36,845 nucleotides of DNA, from the NCBI RefSeq assembly GCF_001700505.1, contig NZ_MAPV01000115.1:1-36845 (forward strand), read 5' to 3'. This document shows positions 17,401-26,251 of the stretch, piece after piece (the first letter of the stretch is position 1; every line of letters starts with the position of its first letter). Source of the stretch: Streptomyces mutomycini (lineage in GTDB: Bacteria > Actinomycetota > Actinomycetes > Streptomycetales > Streptomycetaceae). The notes beneath the pieces were generated by a model. That model did not search any database, was not told the DNA's origin, and saw nothing but the letters and a program-made list of their open reading frames with translations. The position numbers were made by a program, and so were the translations under genes.

Positions 17401-18231
17401 TCACCGGACCGCCGCGCGACGGTACGCCCACGTGGCCACGGCCAGCGAGAGGACACCGACCGCCGCGCACACGGCGAGATCGAGGCCGACGACCGCCCAG
17501 TCGGGGTGGGTGTCGAAGGACCGGGACAGCGCCTCGACACCGTATGTCGACGGGAGCAGGTCACGCGCCCACCCGACAGGGCCGGGCAGCCGCTCGGCGG
17601 GCAGTACGCCCAGCAGGAGCGCGGCCGACATGCCCAGCTGGCCGAGCAGCGTCGCCAGCTCCTGGCGCGGCGCCAGCAGCCCGAGCGCGGCGCCCAGTCC
17701 CGAGAGGGCGGCCCCGGAGAGCGGGATGACGGCGACGAGCACCCACAGGTGTGTCATCGGAAGCCCGAACAGCGCGCTGCCCGCCACCGCTGTGACGATC
17801 GTGCCGGGCACGGTGAACGAGGCGTACGCCCCCGCCGCCCCGAGCACCACCGCGGCGGGCGGCACCGGCAGCGTCGCGTAGTGGTCGAGTCCGCCGTCGG
17901 CCCGGAGCCGGCCGAAGTACTGGGCGAGCAGATTGAGCGCGACGAACGCCACGACCAGCACGCTGGACCCGGCGACGACGGCCCGCGCCTCCGCGCCGCC
18001 GTCGACGACCCCGCGCATCAGCACCATGATCCCGACGGACTGGAACGTCGCGACGAACAGCAGCGGAATCCGCGCGACCCTCGCCCGTGACAGCTGCGCC
18101 CGGTACACGGCGGCCAGCGAGGGAAGCATCCTGGCCCGAGGTGCGAGGGCGGCGGGAGCGGTACGGGAGGGCCGGCCGGGCCGTACGGCGGAGGTCCGCG
18201 CCTTCGCGGACTCCGTGGGAGCCGTGCTCAT
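17401..18231 (-). CDS. ABC-2-type transporter permease
   Basis: A 276-aa integral membrane protein with about six hydrophobic segments, starting after a basic N-terminal region (MSTAPTESAKARTSAVRPGR). The pattern fits ABC-2 permeases used for drug or lipid export. AGGTG directly precedes the ATG. It lies 58 bases downstream of the ATPase gene on the same strand, consistent with one exporter. Substrate unknown. Confidence 0.85.
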   Translation of the reverse strand: MSTAPTESAKARTSAVRPGRPSRTAPAALAPRARMLPSLAAVYRAQLSRARVARIPLLFVATFQSVGIMVLMRGVVDGGAEARAVVAGSSVLVVAFVALNLLAQYFGRLRADGGLDHYATLPVPPAAVVLGAAGAYASFTVPGTIVTAVAGSALFGLPMTHLWVLVAVIPLSGAALSGLGAALGLLAPRQELATLLGQLGMSAALLLGVLPAERLPGPVGWARDLLPSTYGVEALSRSFDTHPDWAVVGLDLAVCAAVGVLSLAVATWAYRRAAVR

Positions 18232-18289
18232 CACCTGGCAGCGCTCCCGTCCCACTCCGACACGTATCCCCACACGTTCACCGTCCTGA

Positions 18290-19327
18290 TCACGCCTTCA
18301 CCAAGCCTTCGGTGGCCCTCGCGGCGTCCCCGCCGAGCGCCAGGTAGACGTCCTCCAGGCTGGGCGTGGCCAGCGTGAAGTCGTCGAGCGAGGAGAATGC
18401 CTCCCCGCCGGTCACCGCGGCCACCGCGGCCCGTGCCTCGTCGGCCCCGAGCCGCAGCACCCACTTGCGCCCCGACTCCTGCGCGGACTCGCGGAGCGCG
18501 GCCACCTCCGGAACGTCCAGCGGTGCGCGCTCGCGCCACATCAGCTCGACCCGCACCTCGCCGGCCACCCGCTCCTTGAGCCCGGCCGGGGTGTCGCAGG
18601 CGATGACCCTGCCCCGTTCCATGACGGCCACCCGGTCCAGGACCGTCTCGGCCTCGATGACGTTGTGGGTCACGAGCAGCACCGTCGCCCCCTGTTCGGC
18701 ACGCCGGCGGTCGACGGCGGACCAGACGGCGCGCCGGGCGACGGGGTCCATGCCGGTCGTCGGCTCGTCCAGCACCAGGACGGGGCGCTCACCGACCAGC
18801 GTGGCGGCGAAGCAGGCGAGCCGCCGCTGCCCGCCGGACAGCTTGTTGAGCGGGCGCCCGGCGAGCGCGGTGAGCCCGAGCTCCTCCAGTACGTCGTCGC
18901 GCGCGGCCCGCGCCTCCCGTACGGGCATGCCCCTGAGGCGGCCGGTCGTCTCCGCGGCGAGCGCCACGGTCAGTTCGTCGAGGGCCGTGGACTCCTGGCC
19001 GAGGTAGCCGATGAGCCGCGAGGCCCGCTCGGGATGGCGCACGAGGTCGTGTCCCAGCACCTCGACGCTCCCCGAGTCGGGGCGCATCAGTCCGGTGAGC
19101 TGCCGCACGAGCGTGGACTTGCCCGCGCCGTTGGGACCGAGCAGGCCGAAGATCTCGCCACGCCGGACATCGAGGCAGACCCCGTCGGTGGCGCGCACCT
19201 CGGGAGTGGCGGCGCGGCCGCGTCGGCCGCGGACGGCGGGGTAGGTCCTGACCAGGTCACGCACCGCGCACACGACCCCGGTCCCTGCCTGTGCTGCGCC
19301 CGTAGCCTGTGCTGTGCCCGTACTCAC
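18290..19327 (-). CDS. ABC transporter ATP-binding protein
   Basis: A 345-aa ATPase with Walker A GPNGAGKST (64-72), signature LSGGQ, Walker B VLVLDEP followed by TTGMDPVARR, and the H-loop THN. It has a DrrA-type C-terminal extension. It pairs with the downstream permease as a two-component exporter. GTG 19327 is used; its upstream region carries a hairpin (19340-19360) but no strong RBS. Confidence 0.92.
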   Translation of the reverse strand: MSTGTAQATGAAQAGTGVVCAVRDLVRTYPAVRGRRGRAATPEVRATDGVCLDVRRGEIFGLLGPNGAGKSTLVRQLTGLMRPDSGSVEVLGHDLVRHPERASRLIGYLGQESTALDELTVALAAETTGRLRGMPVREARAARDDVLEELGLTALAGRPLNKLSGGQRRLACFAATLVGERPVLVLDEPTTGMDPVARRAVWSAVDRRRAEQGATVLLVTHNVIEAETVLDRVAVMERGRVIACDTPAGLKERVAGEVRVELMWRERAPLDVPEVAALRESAQESGRKWVLRLGADEARAAVAAVTGGEAFSSLDDFTLATPSLEDVYLALGGDAARATEGLVKA

Positions 19328-19339
19328 GAGGTATGAGAC

Positions 19340-19389
19340 TACGGGGTCGGATGCCCCGTATTGCGTCCGGGGCCGGGCAGGGCGGCCCC
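19340..19389 (-). terminator. Tandem hairpins between the NYN gene and the ABC ATPase
   Basis: TACGGGG (19340-19346) pairs with CCCCGTA (19354-19360), and GGGGCC (19369-19374) with GGCCCC (19384-19389). The second lies 2 bases past the NYN stop, and the first 12 bases before the ATPase start. They probably terminate the NYN transcript; the promoter-proximal one could also act as a leader hairpin. Confidence 0.5.
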
Positions 19390-19391
19390 GC

Positions 19392-20684
19392 TCACTCCCC
19401 GGCGGGAGCGTGCTCGGCGGCGGCCCGTACGTCGATCTCGCGCCAGAACCCCGCCCGGATGGCATAGCGGTCGTGCTCGTCGATCTGGTCGTCCTTGTGC
19501 GCGAGCAGTCCGAAGCGGGCGGCGTACCTCAGCAGTTCGCCGTCGATGCGGTGCGGGACGCGGGGGTACATCGTGGACAGCTTCTGCAGGTGGACGGTCT
19601 CCGGCAGCCGCTCCATCCAGCGCCGGGCGAAGACCTGACCGACCTCGAAGGGGTCACCGCCGACGGTGGTGATGTCCTCCTCCCGGTCGGCCCAGCGCTG
19701 TTCGGCGCTGGTGAGCTGGGCCAGGGTCGGCAGGGACGCGGTCTCGGCGGGCTCGCCGAGGGGTCCGCCGCGTTCGAGCCAGCCCTTGTCGGAGGACCAG
19801 CGCAGTGTCGCGTTGGGGGCCGGCGGCTGCGCCGTGTGCTGCGCGGCTTGCGGACCCGGTGCGCGCAGGCTCGCCAGGTCCTTGGGGGTGGGAACGCCCT
19901 TGTGGCCGGGAGCGGGCTGAGGGTCCGGGGCGGCCTCTCCGGCGCCGGCCCCGGCGCGGGCCGCGGCGGCCTGGGCCTCCGATGCCCGCTCGGCGGACGC
20001 GGCGAGGGCGGCCTCGGGAAGCGGCGCGGACAGGATCGCGGCGATCTCCGGGCGAGGGACGGGCGGCGGCGCACACACGCCTCCGGTCTCCTTGGCCCGT
20101 ACGGCCTTGGTGATCCAGGCCCGGTCGAGCACCCGCCGCTCGTCGGCCTCGGCGACCAGGTCCTCGGACTGGTTGTAGTCGCCGTCGGCGGCCTGGACGG
20201 CCCAGAGGTGGACGGCGACGCCGTGCTCCTTGGCGGACATGAGCCCGGGCAGCAGATCGCCGTCGCCGGTCACGAGCACCACGTCGGAGCAGGCCCGGTT
20301 CCTGGCCAGCTCGGTCAGCTCGGCGTGCATGGCGGCGTCGACGCCCTTCTGCGCCCAGCGTCCGTCACTGCGGGTGAGCGCTCCCAGCCGAACGGTCACG
20401 CGCGGCATGACTCGCAGCCTGCGGTGCTCGGGCTGCGGTACTCGGTCGGGGGCGCCGTCGAACCAGTAGATGCGGAGCAGGGGCTGCTCCGTATCGGCCT
20501 CGGCACGCTCACGCAGGCCCTGGATCAGGGCCGTGTGGTCGACGGTGATGCGGGAACGGGCGGGCTCTCCGGCCAGCAGACTCGCGGCTGCGCCCAGCAA
20601 GTAGCCGGCGTCCACCAGGACGACGCAACGGTCCACGCGTTCCACCCTCTTCCATTCCGGGAGCGGATCAGCTGGACCGGACAT
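19392..20684 (-). CDS. NYN-domain (PIN-like) putative ribonuclease
   Basis: A 430-aa protein with an N-terminal NYN domain of the LabA/DUF88 type. The acidic residues expected of a PIN-like nuclease are visible: Asp25 (VLVDAGYLL), Asp116 (KGVDAAMHAEL), and Asp141/Asp143 (VTGDGDLLP). An Ala/Pro-rich linker (about 215-290) leads to a C-terminal region (about 350-425) that may be a winged-helix domain. Such proteins are candidate RNA-processing nucleases; the target is unknown. ATG 20684 is used; GTG 20636, preceded by GAGGG 8 bases upstream, or GTG 20645, may be the true start and would leave the NYN domain intact. It is divergent from the small gene at 20912. Confidence 0.85.
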   Translation of the reverse strand: MSGPADPLPEWKRVERVDRCVVLVDAGYLLGAAASLLAGEPARSRITVDHTALIQGLRERAEADTEQPLLRIYWFDGAPDRVPQPEHRRLRVMPRVTVRLGALTRSDGRWAQKGVDAAMHAELTELARNRACSDVVLVTGDGDLLPGLMSAKEHGVAVHLWAVQAADGDYNQSEDLVAEADERRVLDRAWITKAVRAKETGGVCAPPPVPRPEIAAILSAPLPEAALAASAERASEAQAAAARAGAGAGEAAPDPQPAPGHKGVPTPKDLASLRAPGPQAAQHTAQPPAPNATLRWSSDKGWLERGGPLGEPAETASLPTLAQLTSAEQRWADREEDITTVGGDPFEVGQVFARRWMERLPETVHLQKLSTMYPRVPHRIDGELLRYAARFGLLAHKDDQIDEHDRYAIRAGFWREIDVRAAAEHAPAGE

Positions 20685-20911
20685 GGGGGAGGTCCGCCGA
20701 CCCGGGGTTTGCTTACTCAGGGTTTCCTTCGAGTCTGCCCGACGGCAGGGGGCTTGAGGTCCGGAACTCGATCATCGGCGTGGCGGATTCGGAAGCGGCG
20801 CATGATACCGCGGGTACTACGCTCGGTAATGATCCAACATGCGGCGTTTGTGGCGCTATGTGAGTCTGACAGCGGTTCTGGACCCCCAGATCTCCCACAG
20901 GAGGCATGACG

Positions 20912-21091
20912 ATGGCGAAGAACAAGAACCGCAAGCAGGGCAGTCAGCACGACCGCGCGTCCGCCGCGGAGCGCGGCGCGGAGGAGGCCAAGTCGACGTC
21001 GTACGAGTCGCAGACCTCGCCCCAGACGCAGGCTCAGGGCAGCCCGTCGGATGTCGCCCGCAAGCACCAGAAGCGCTTCGGCCACAACTGA
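20912..21091 (+). CDS. Small hydrophilic protein
   Basis: A 59-aa protein (MAKNKNRKQGSQHDRASA...) rich in Lys, Ser, Gln and Glu, with no hydrophobic segment, probably largely disordered. A perfect AGGAGG (20899-20904) lies 7 bases before the ATG at 20912; another in-frame ATG at 20906 is too close to it. Similar small proteins are common in Streptomyces but have no known function to me. It converges on dnaE. Confidence 0.8.
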   Translation: MAKNKNRKQGSQHDRASAAERGAEEAKSTSYESQTSPQTQAQGSPSDVARKHQKRFGHN

Positions 21092-21117
21092 CCGCCCGCC
21101 CCTCTCGCGGGTGCGGT
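21091..21117. terminator. Bidirectional hairpin between the small gene and dnaE
   Basis: ACCGCCCGC (21091-21099) pairs with GCGGGTGCGGT (21107-21117) with a 2-base bulge. It lies between two convergent stops. Confidence 0.5.
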
Positions 21118-21125
21118 GGAGACCG

Positions 21126-24100
21126 TCAGCCGGCCAGGCAGGACGGGCCGAGCAGCACCTTCAGATCACCGAAGAGGGCGGGGTCCGGCTTGACGCGGTG
21201 CCGGTCGAGCCGGAGCACGGTGGTCTTGCGGGGGCCCTGGAGCCTGATGCGCACCTCGGTGTCGCCCCGGTGGCTGCTGAGGACCTCGCCGAGCCGGCTG
21301 ACCATCGGCGGGGTGACCCGGACCGTGGGGATGGTCAGGATGACGGGCGCGTTGGACCCGGCGTTGGAGATGTCGGGCACCTGCATCTCCATGGCGACCA
21401 GGCGCGGCACGTCCTCGCGCTTGTCGAGGCGCCCCTTGACGAAGACGACGGTGTCCTCGACGAGCTGGGTGGAGACCAGCTGGTAGGTCGCGGGGAAGAA
21501 CATGCACTCGATGGAGCCCGCGAGGTCCTCCACGGTCGCGATGGCCCAGGCGTTGCCCTGCTTGGTCATCTTGCGCTGGAGGCCGGAGATGATGCCGCCG
21601 ACGGTGACGATCGCGCCGTCGGAGTGCTCGCCGCCGGTGAGCTGCGAGATCGCCGCGTCCGACTTGTCGGACAGCACGTGCTCCAGACCGAAGAGCGGGT
21701 GGTCGGAGACGTACAGGCCGAGCATCTCGCGCTCCTGCGCGAGCAGGTAGGACTTCTCCCACTCGATGTCGGAGAACTCCACGTCGAGCCCGAAGCCCGG
21801 CTCGCCGCCGGCCTCCTCGCCGCCGCCGAAGAGGTCGAACTGCCCCTCGGCCTCCTTGCGCTTGACCTGCACCACGTTGTCGATCATCGGCTCGTGGTGG
21901 GCGACGAGTCCCTTGCGGGTGTGTCCCATCTCGTCGAAGGCGCCGGCCTTGATGAGCGATTCGACGGTGCGCTTGTTGCAGACGACCGCTTCGACCTTGT
22001 CGAGGAAGTCGGGGAACGTGGAGTACTTCCCCTTCGCCTTGCGGCACCTGATGATCGAGTCGACGACGTTCTGGCCGACGTTGCGGACGGCCGTCAGCCC
22101 GAAGAGGATCACGTCGTCGCCCTGGGCGGCGAAGTTCGACTCGGACTCGTTGACGTTGGGCGGGAGCACCTTGATGCCCATGCGCCGGCACTCGTTGAGG
22201 TAGACCGCGGACTTGTCCTTGTCGTCCTTGACCGAGGTCAGCAGGGCCGCCATGTACTCGGCGGGGTAGTTCGCCTTGAGGTAGGCGGTCCAGTAGGTGA
22301 CCAGTCCGTAGGCGGAGGAGTGCGCCTTGTTGAACGCGTATCCGGCGAAGGGGACCAGGACGTCCCACAGGGCCTTGATCGCCGCGTCGGAGAAGCCGTT
22401 CTTCTTCGCGCCGGCCTCGAAGAGGACGAAGTTCTTCGCCAGCTCGTCGGCCTTCTTCTTGCCCATCACACGGCGCAGGATGTCGGCCTCGCCGAGCGAG
22501 TACCCGGCGACGATCTGGGCGGCCTTCTGCACCTGCTCCTGGTAGACGATCAGGCCGTAGGTGAGCCCGAGGACCTCCTTCAGGGGCTCCTCCAGCTCCG
22601 GGTGGATCGGGGTGATCTCCTGCCGGGCGTTCTTGCGCTCGGCGTAGTTCGTGTGGGAGTTCATTCCCATCGGGCCCGGCCGGTAGAGGGCCGAGACCGC
22701 GGAGATGTCCTCGAAGTTGTCGGGCTGCATCTGGCGCAGCAGTGAACGCATCGGCCCGCCGTCGAACTGGAACACCCCGAGCGTGTCACCGCGGCACAGC
22801 AGCTCGTACGTCTTGGGGTCGTCCAGCGGCAGGGAGAGCATCTCCAGGTCGACGCCCTTGTTGGCCTTCACCATCTTGATGGCGTCGTCCATGATCGTCA
22901 GGTTGCGCAGGCCGAGGAAGTCCATCTTCAGCAGGCCGAGCGACTCGCACTGCGGGTAGTCCCACTGCGTGATGGTGACGCCGTCGGTGTGCCGCACCCA
23001 GATCGGCGCGTGGTCGACGATGGGCTCGCTGGACATGATCACGCCGGCCGCGTGGACGCCCATCTGCCGGACGAGGCCCTCCACGCCCTTGGCGGTGTCG
23101 ATGACCTTCTGGACGTCAGGCTCGTTCTCGTACATCCCGCGGATCTCGCCCGCCTCGCTGTAGCGCGGGTGCTTCGGGTCGGTGATGCCGTTGAGGTCGA
23201 TGCCCTTGCCGAGGACGTCGGCGGGCATGGCCTTGGTGAGCCGGTCGCCCATCGCATAGGGGTATCCGAGGACCCGGGCGGAGTCCTTGATCGCGTTCTT
23301 GGCCTTGATCTTGCCGTAGGTGCCGATCATGGCGACCTTGTCGGCGCCGTACTTCTCGGTCACGTAACGGATCACCTCGACGCGCCTGCGCTCGTCGAAG
23401 TCGATGTCGACGTCGGGCATGGAGACGCGCTCGGGGTTGAGGAAGCGTTCGAAGATCAGCCCGTGTGTGATCGGGTCGAGGTCGGTGATGCCCATGGCGT
23501 AGGCGACGATCGATCCGGCGGCCGAACCACGCCCGGGGCCGACCGCGATGCCGTTGTTCTTGGCCCACATGATGAAGTCGGCGACGACGAGGAAGTACCC
23601 CGGGAACCCCATCTGGATGATGATGTCCATCTCGTACTCGGCCTGCTTCTGCCGGTCCTCGGGGACACCGCCGGGATAGCGGCGGCCCATGCCGACCCGG
23701 ACCTCCTCCTGGAACCAGGTGATCTCCGTGAAGCCGTCCGGGATGTCGAACTTCGGCATCAGGTCGCGCTTCTCGAACATGCCGGTGGTGTCGATCTGCT
23801 GCGCGACGAGGAGGGTGTTGGCGCAGCCCTCCTGCCAGGCGTCGGAGGAGTCGACGCCGTACATCTCGTCCGTCGTCTTGAGGTAGTAGCCGGTGCCGTC
23901 GAAGCGGAAGCGGTCCGGGTCGGAGAGGTTCTTGCCGGTCTGGATGCACAGCAGGGCGTCGTGCGCCGTCGCCTCGTTGGCGTAGGTGTAGTGCGAGTCG
24001 TTCGTGACGAGCGGCGGGATGCCGAGCTTCCGGCCGATCTCCAGGAGCCCGTCGCGGACCCGGCGCTCGATCTCGATGCCGTGGTCCATCAGCTCCAGGA

Positions 24101-24662
24101 AGTACTTGCCCTCGCCGAAGATGTCCTTGTAGTCGGAGGCTGCCTGGACCGCCTCGTCGAACTGCCCGAGCCGCAGCCGGGTCTGCACCTCGCCGGAGGG
24201 GCACCCGGTGGAGGCGATCAGGCCCTCGGACCACTGGGAGATGGTCTCCTTGTCCATCCGCGGCCACTTCTGCAGCCAGCCCTCGGCGTACGCGTCCGAG
24301 GAGAGCTTGAAGAGGTTGTGCAGCCCGGTGCTGTTCGAAGCCCAGATCGTCTTGTGGGTGTAACCGCCGGAACCCGAGACGTCGTCGCGCTTCTGGTGCG
24401 GCTGGCCCCACTGGATCTTGCGCTTGTGCTTGCGGGACTCGGGGGCGACGTACGCCTCGATCCCGATGATCGGCGTCACTCCGGCCTTCCGGGCCGAGTG
24501 GAAGAAGTCGTACGCCCCGTGGAGGTTGCCGTGGTCGGTCATCGCGATGTGCGACATGCCCATGTCGTTGCACGCTTCGAACATGTCCTTGAGCCGCGCG
24601 GCACCGTCCAGCAGCGAGTACTGGGTGTGGACGTGCAGGTGCGTGAAGGGCGGCTTGCTCAC
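21126..24662 (-). CDS. dnaE: DNA polymerase III alpha subunit DnaE
   Basis: A 1178-aa replicative polymerase of the DnaE1 type. The PHP domain keeps the expected metal ligands: His10/His12 (THLHVHTQYS), Asp19, His44 (TDHGNLHG), Glu69, His103, Cys154, Asp222 and His224 (TNDSHY), as in mycobacterial DnaE1, whose PHP domain is a proofreading exonuclease. The palm has GPGRGSAAGS and the catalytic pair Asp417/Asp419 (MPDVDIDF). The C-terminal region carries an OB fold (about 1000-1080). GTG 24662 is used, with GGAGG 9 bases upstream. No other replication gene is nearby. Confidence 0.97.
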   Translation of the reverse strand: MSKPPFTHLHVHTQYSLLDGAARLKDMFEACNDMGMSHIAMTDHGNLHGAYDFFHSARKAGVTPIIGIEAYVAPESRKHKRKIQWGQPHQKRDDVSGSGGYTHKTIWASNSTGLHNLFKLSSDAYAEGWLQKWPRMDKETISQWSEGLIASTGCPSGEVQTRLRLGQFDEAVQAASDYKDIFGEGKYFLELMDHGIEIERRVRDGLLEIGRKLGIPPLVTNDSHYTYANEATAHDALLCIQTGKNLSDPDRFRFDGTGYYLKTTDEMYGVDSSDAWQEGCANTLLVAQQIDTTGMFEKRDLMPKFDIPDGFTEITWFQEEVRVGMGRRYPGGVPEDRQKQAEYEMDIIIQMGFPGYFLVVADFIMWAKNNGIAVGPGRGSAAGSIVAYAMGITDLDPITHGLIFERFLNPERVSMPDVDIDFDERRRVEVIRYVTEKYGADKVAMIGTYGKIKAKNAIKDSARVLGYPYAMGDRLTKAMPADVLGKGIDLNGITDPKHPRYSEAGEIRGMYENEPDVQKVIDTAKGVEGLVRQMGVHAAGVIMSSEPIVDHAPIWVRHTDGVTITQWDYPQCESLGLLKMDFLGLRNLTIMDDAIKMVKANKGVDLEMLSLPLDDPKTYELLCRGDTLGVFQFDGGPMRSLLRQMQPDNFEDISAVSALYRPGPMGMNSHTNYAERKNARQEITPIHPELEEPLKEVLGLTYGLIVYQEQVQKAAQIVAGYSLGEADILRRVMGKKKADELAKNFVLFEAGAKKNGFSDAAIKALWDVLVPFAGYAFNKAHSSAYGLVTYWTAYLKANYPAEYMAALLTSVKDDKDKSAVYLNECRRMGIKVLPPNVNESESNFAAQGDDVILFGLTAVRNVGQNVVDSIIRCRKAKGKYSTFPDFLDKVEAVVCNKRTVESLIKAGAFDEMGHTRKGLVAHHEPMIDNVVQVKRKEAEGQFDLFGGGEEAGGEPGFGLDVEFSDIEWEKSYLLAQEREMLGLYVSDHPLFGLEHVLSDKSDAAISQLTGGEHSDGAIVTVGGIISGLQRKMTKQGNAWAIATVEDLAGSIECMFFPATYQLVSTQLVEDTVVFVKGRLDKREDVPRLVAMEMQVPDISNAGSNAPVILTIPTVRVTPPMVSRLGEVLSSHRGDTEVRIRLQGPRKTTVLRLDRHRVKPDPALFGDLKVLLGPSCLAG

Positions 24663-24883
24663 GGCGCTGTGCCTCCGGGGCGGTCTTCAGGGCGGCGCGA
24701 AGCGCCTCGATGAGGGGTGGTGGTCGGGCGACGGGTGGGAGGTGACGGGTTGGGGGGACAGCGTGGAAGTCTACGTCCTGGAGGTCACGGACGACGGGCA
24801 CTCCGGGGTACGGTCGCGCGTTGGAAGAGCGGGGACGCCCGTCCCATTTGTCATGCACGCCCTGTACCAGGAGGCACCCAGCG

Positions 24884-26209
24884 ATGTCGGACACGCAGAC
24901 CCGCGCGGAGCAGCGCGGGGAGCAGATTCTCGCCGTTTTCGACACCGCTTTCGGGGAGCTCCTGGCCGCCGACCCCGCAGCGTTCAAGGTGAAGTTCCGC
25001 AAGATGGCGGGTTCCGCCTTCGCGTTCTACCGGGGCTCGGCCGGCCTGTTCTACGCCGATCTGGAGCGTGAGCAGCGCGGCGGCCCGTATCTGGACGAGC
25101 GGACCAGCCGGGTGTGGGTCCACGGCGATCTGCACGCCGAGAACTTCGGCACCTACATGGACGCCAACGGCCGGCTCGTGTTCAACGTCAACGACTTCGA
25201 CGAGGCCTATGTGGGCCCCTTCACCTGGGACCTCAAGCGTTTCGCCGCTTCCGTCGCCCTGATCGGTTACGCGAAGGCGCTGGGCGACGACCAGATCTCC
25301 GAGCTCGTCCGGGTCTTCGCGGACGCCTACCGCGAGCGGATCCACGCCCTGGCGACCGGCGCCAAGAACGACGAGGTGCCGCCGTTCACCCTGGACACCG
25401 CCGAGGGCCCACTGCTCGGCGCGCTGCGTGACGCCCGGGCGCTGACCCGCTTCGGCCTGCTGGAGTCGATGACGGAGATCCGGGACTTCGAGCGCCGGTT
25501 CTCCGACGGCGGCGGCGCGATCGACCTGGACGCCGCGACGCGGTACAAGGTGCTCGCCGCGTTCGACGGTTACCTGGAGACGCTGCCGGAGTCGAGCCTG
25601 ACGCGGCCGGACTCCTACCGGGTCAAGGACGTCGTCGGCCGCCGCGGCATCGGCATCGGGTCGGCCGGCCTGCCCTCGTACAACATCCTCCTGGAGGGCA
25701 ACAGCGACGCCCTGGAGAACGATGTGGTGATCTACATCAAGCAGGCGCAGACCCCGGCGGTGTCCCGGCACATCACCGACGCGGCGGTGCGGGAGTACTT
25801 CCAGCACGAGGGGCACCGCACGGTGATCTCGCAGCGCGCGCTCCAGGCGCACGCCGACCCCTGGCTGGGCTGGACCGAGCTGGACGGGTCGGGTCAGCTG
25901 GTCGCCGAGGTCTCTCCGTACGCGGTCGACCTGGACTGGTCCGACATCGACGAGCCGGAGGAGATCGCGGCGGTGGTCGCCGATCTCGGCCGGGCCACGG
26001 CGACGATGCACTCGGCCGCGGACGACGAGAGCGGGCACTCGCTGGTGCCGTTCTCCACGGAGCGCGCGATCGACGCGGCCATCGCGGCCGACGAGGAGGG
26101 CTTCGCCGGCCTGCTGGTCGACTTCGCGCACAGCTACGGTGCGCGCACCCGCGCCGACCACCAGATCTTCGTCGACCTCTTCCGCAACGGCCGCATCCCG
26201 GGCCTGTAG
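24884..26209 (+). CDS. DUF2252 protein (kinase-like fold)
   Basis: A 441-aa protein of the DUF2252 family. It shows a kinase/aminoglycoside-phosphotransferase-like catalytic pattern: H-G-D-L-H-A-E-N (residues 80-87) with Asp82 as the likely base, then NDFDEA with Asp104/Asp106 as likely metal ligands. The substrate is unknown. AGGAGG lies about 10 bases before the ATG at 24884. It is divergent from dnaE. Confidence 0.92.
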   Translation: MSDTQTRAEQRGEQILAVFDTAFGELLAADPAAFKVKFRKMAGSAFAFYRGSAGLFYADLEREQRGGPYLDERTSRVWVHGDLHAENFGTYMDANGRLVFNVNDFDEAYVGPFTWDLKRFAASVALIGYAKALGDDQISELVRVFADAYRERIHALATGAKNDEVPPFTLDTAEGPLLGALRDARALTRFGLLESMTEIRDFERRFSDGGGAIDLDAATRYKVLAAFDGYLETLPESSLTRPDSYRVKDVVGRRGIGIGSAGLPSYNILLEGNSDALENDVVIYIKQAQTPAVSRHITDAAVREYFQHEGHRTVISQRALQAHADPWLGWTELDGSGQLVAEVSPYAVDLDWSDIDEPEEIAAVVADLGRATATMHSAADDESGHSLVPFSTERAIDAAIAADEEGFAGLLVDFAHSYGARTRADHQIFVDLFRNGRIPGL

Positions 26210-26251
26210 GCCCGCTCCGGCGGATCCTTTAGGGCTCTCCTACGGGTACCC

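Noticed and set aside
22989..24713. A plus-strand frame opposite dnaE
   Set aside because: Repetitive Val/Asp/Gly-rich shadow translation with no domain.
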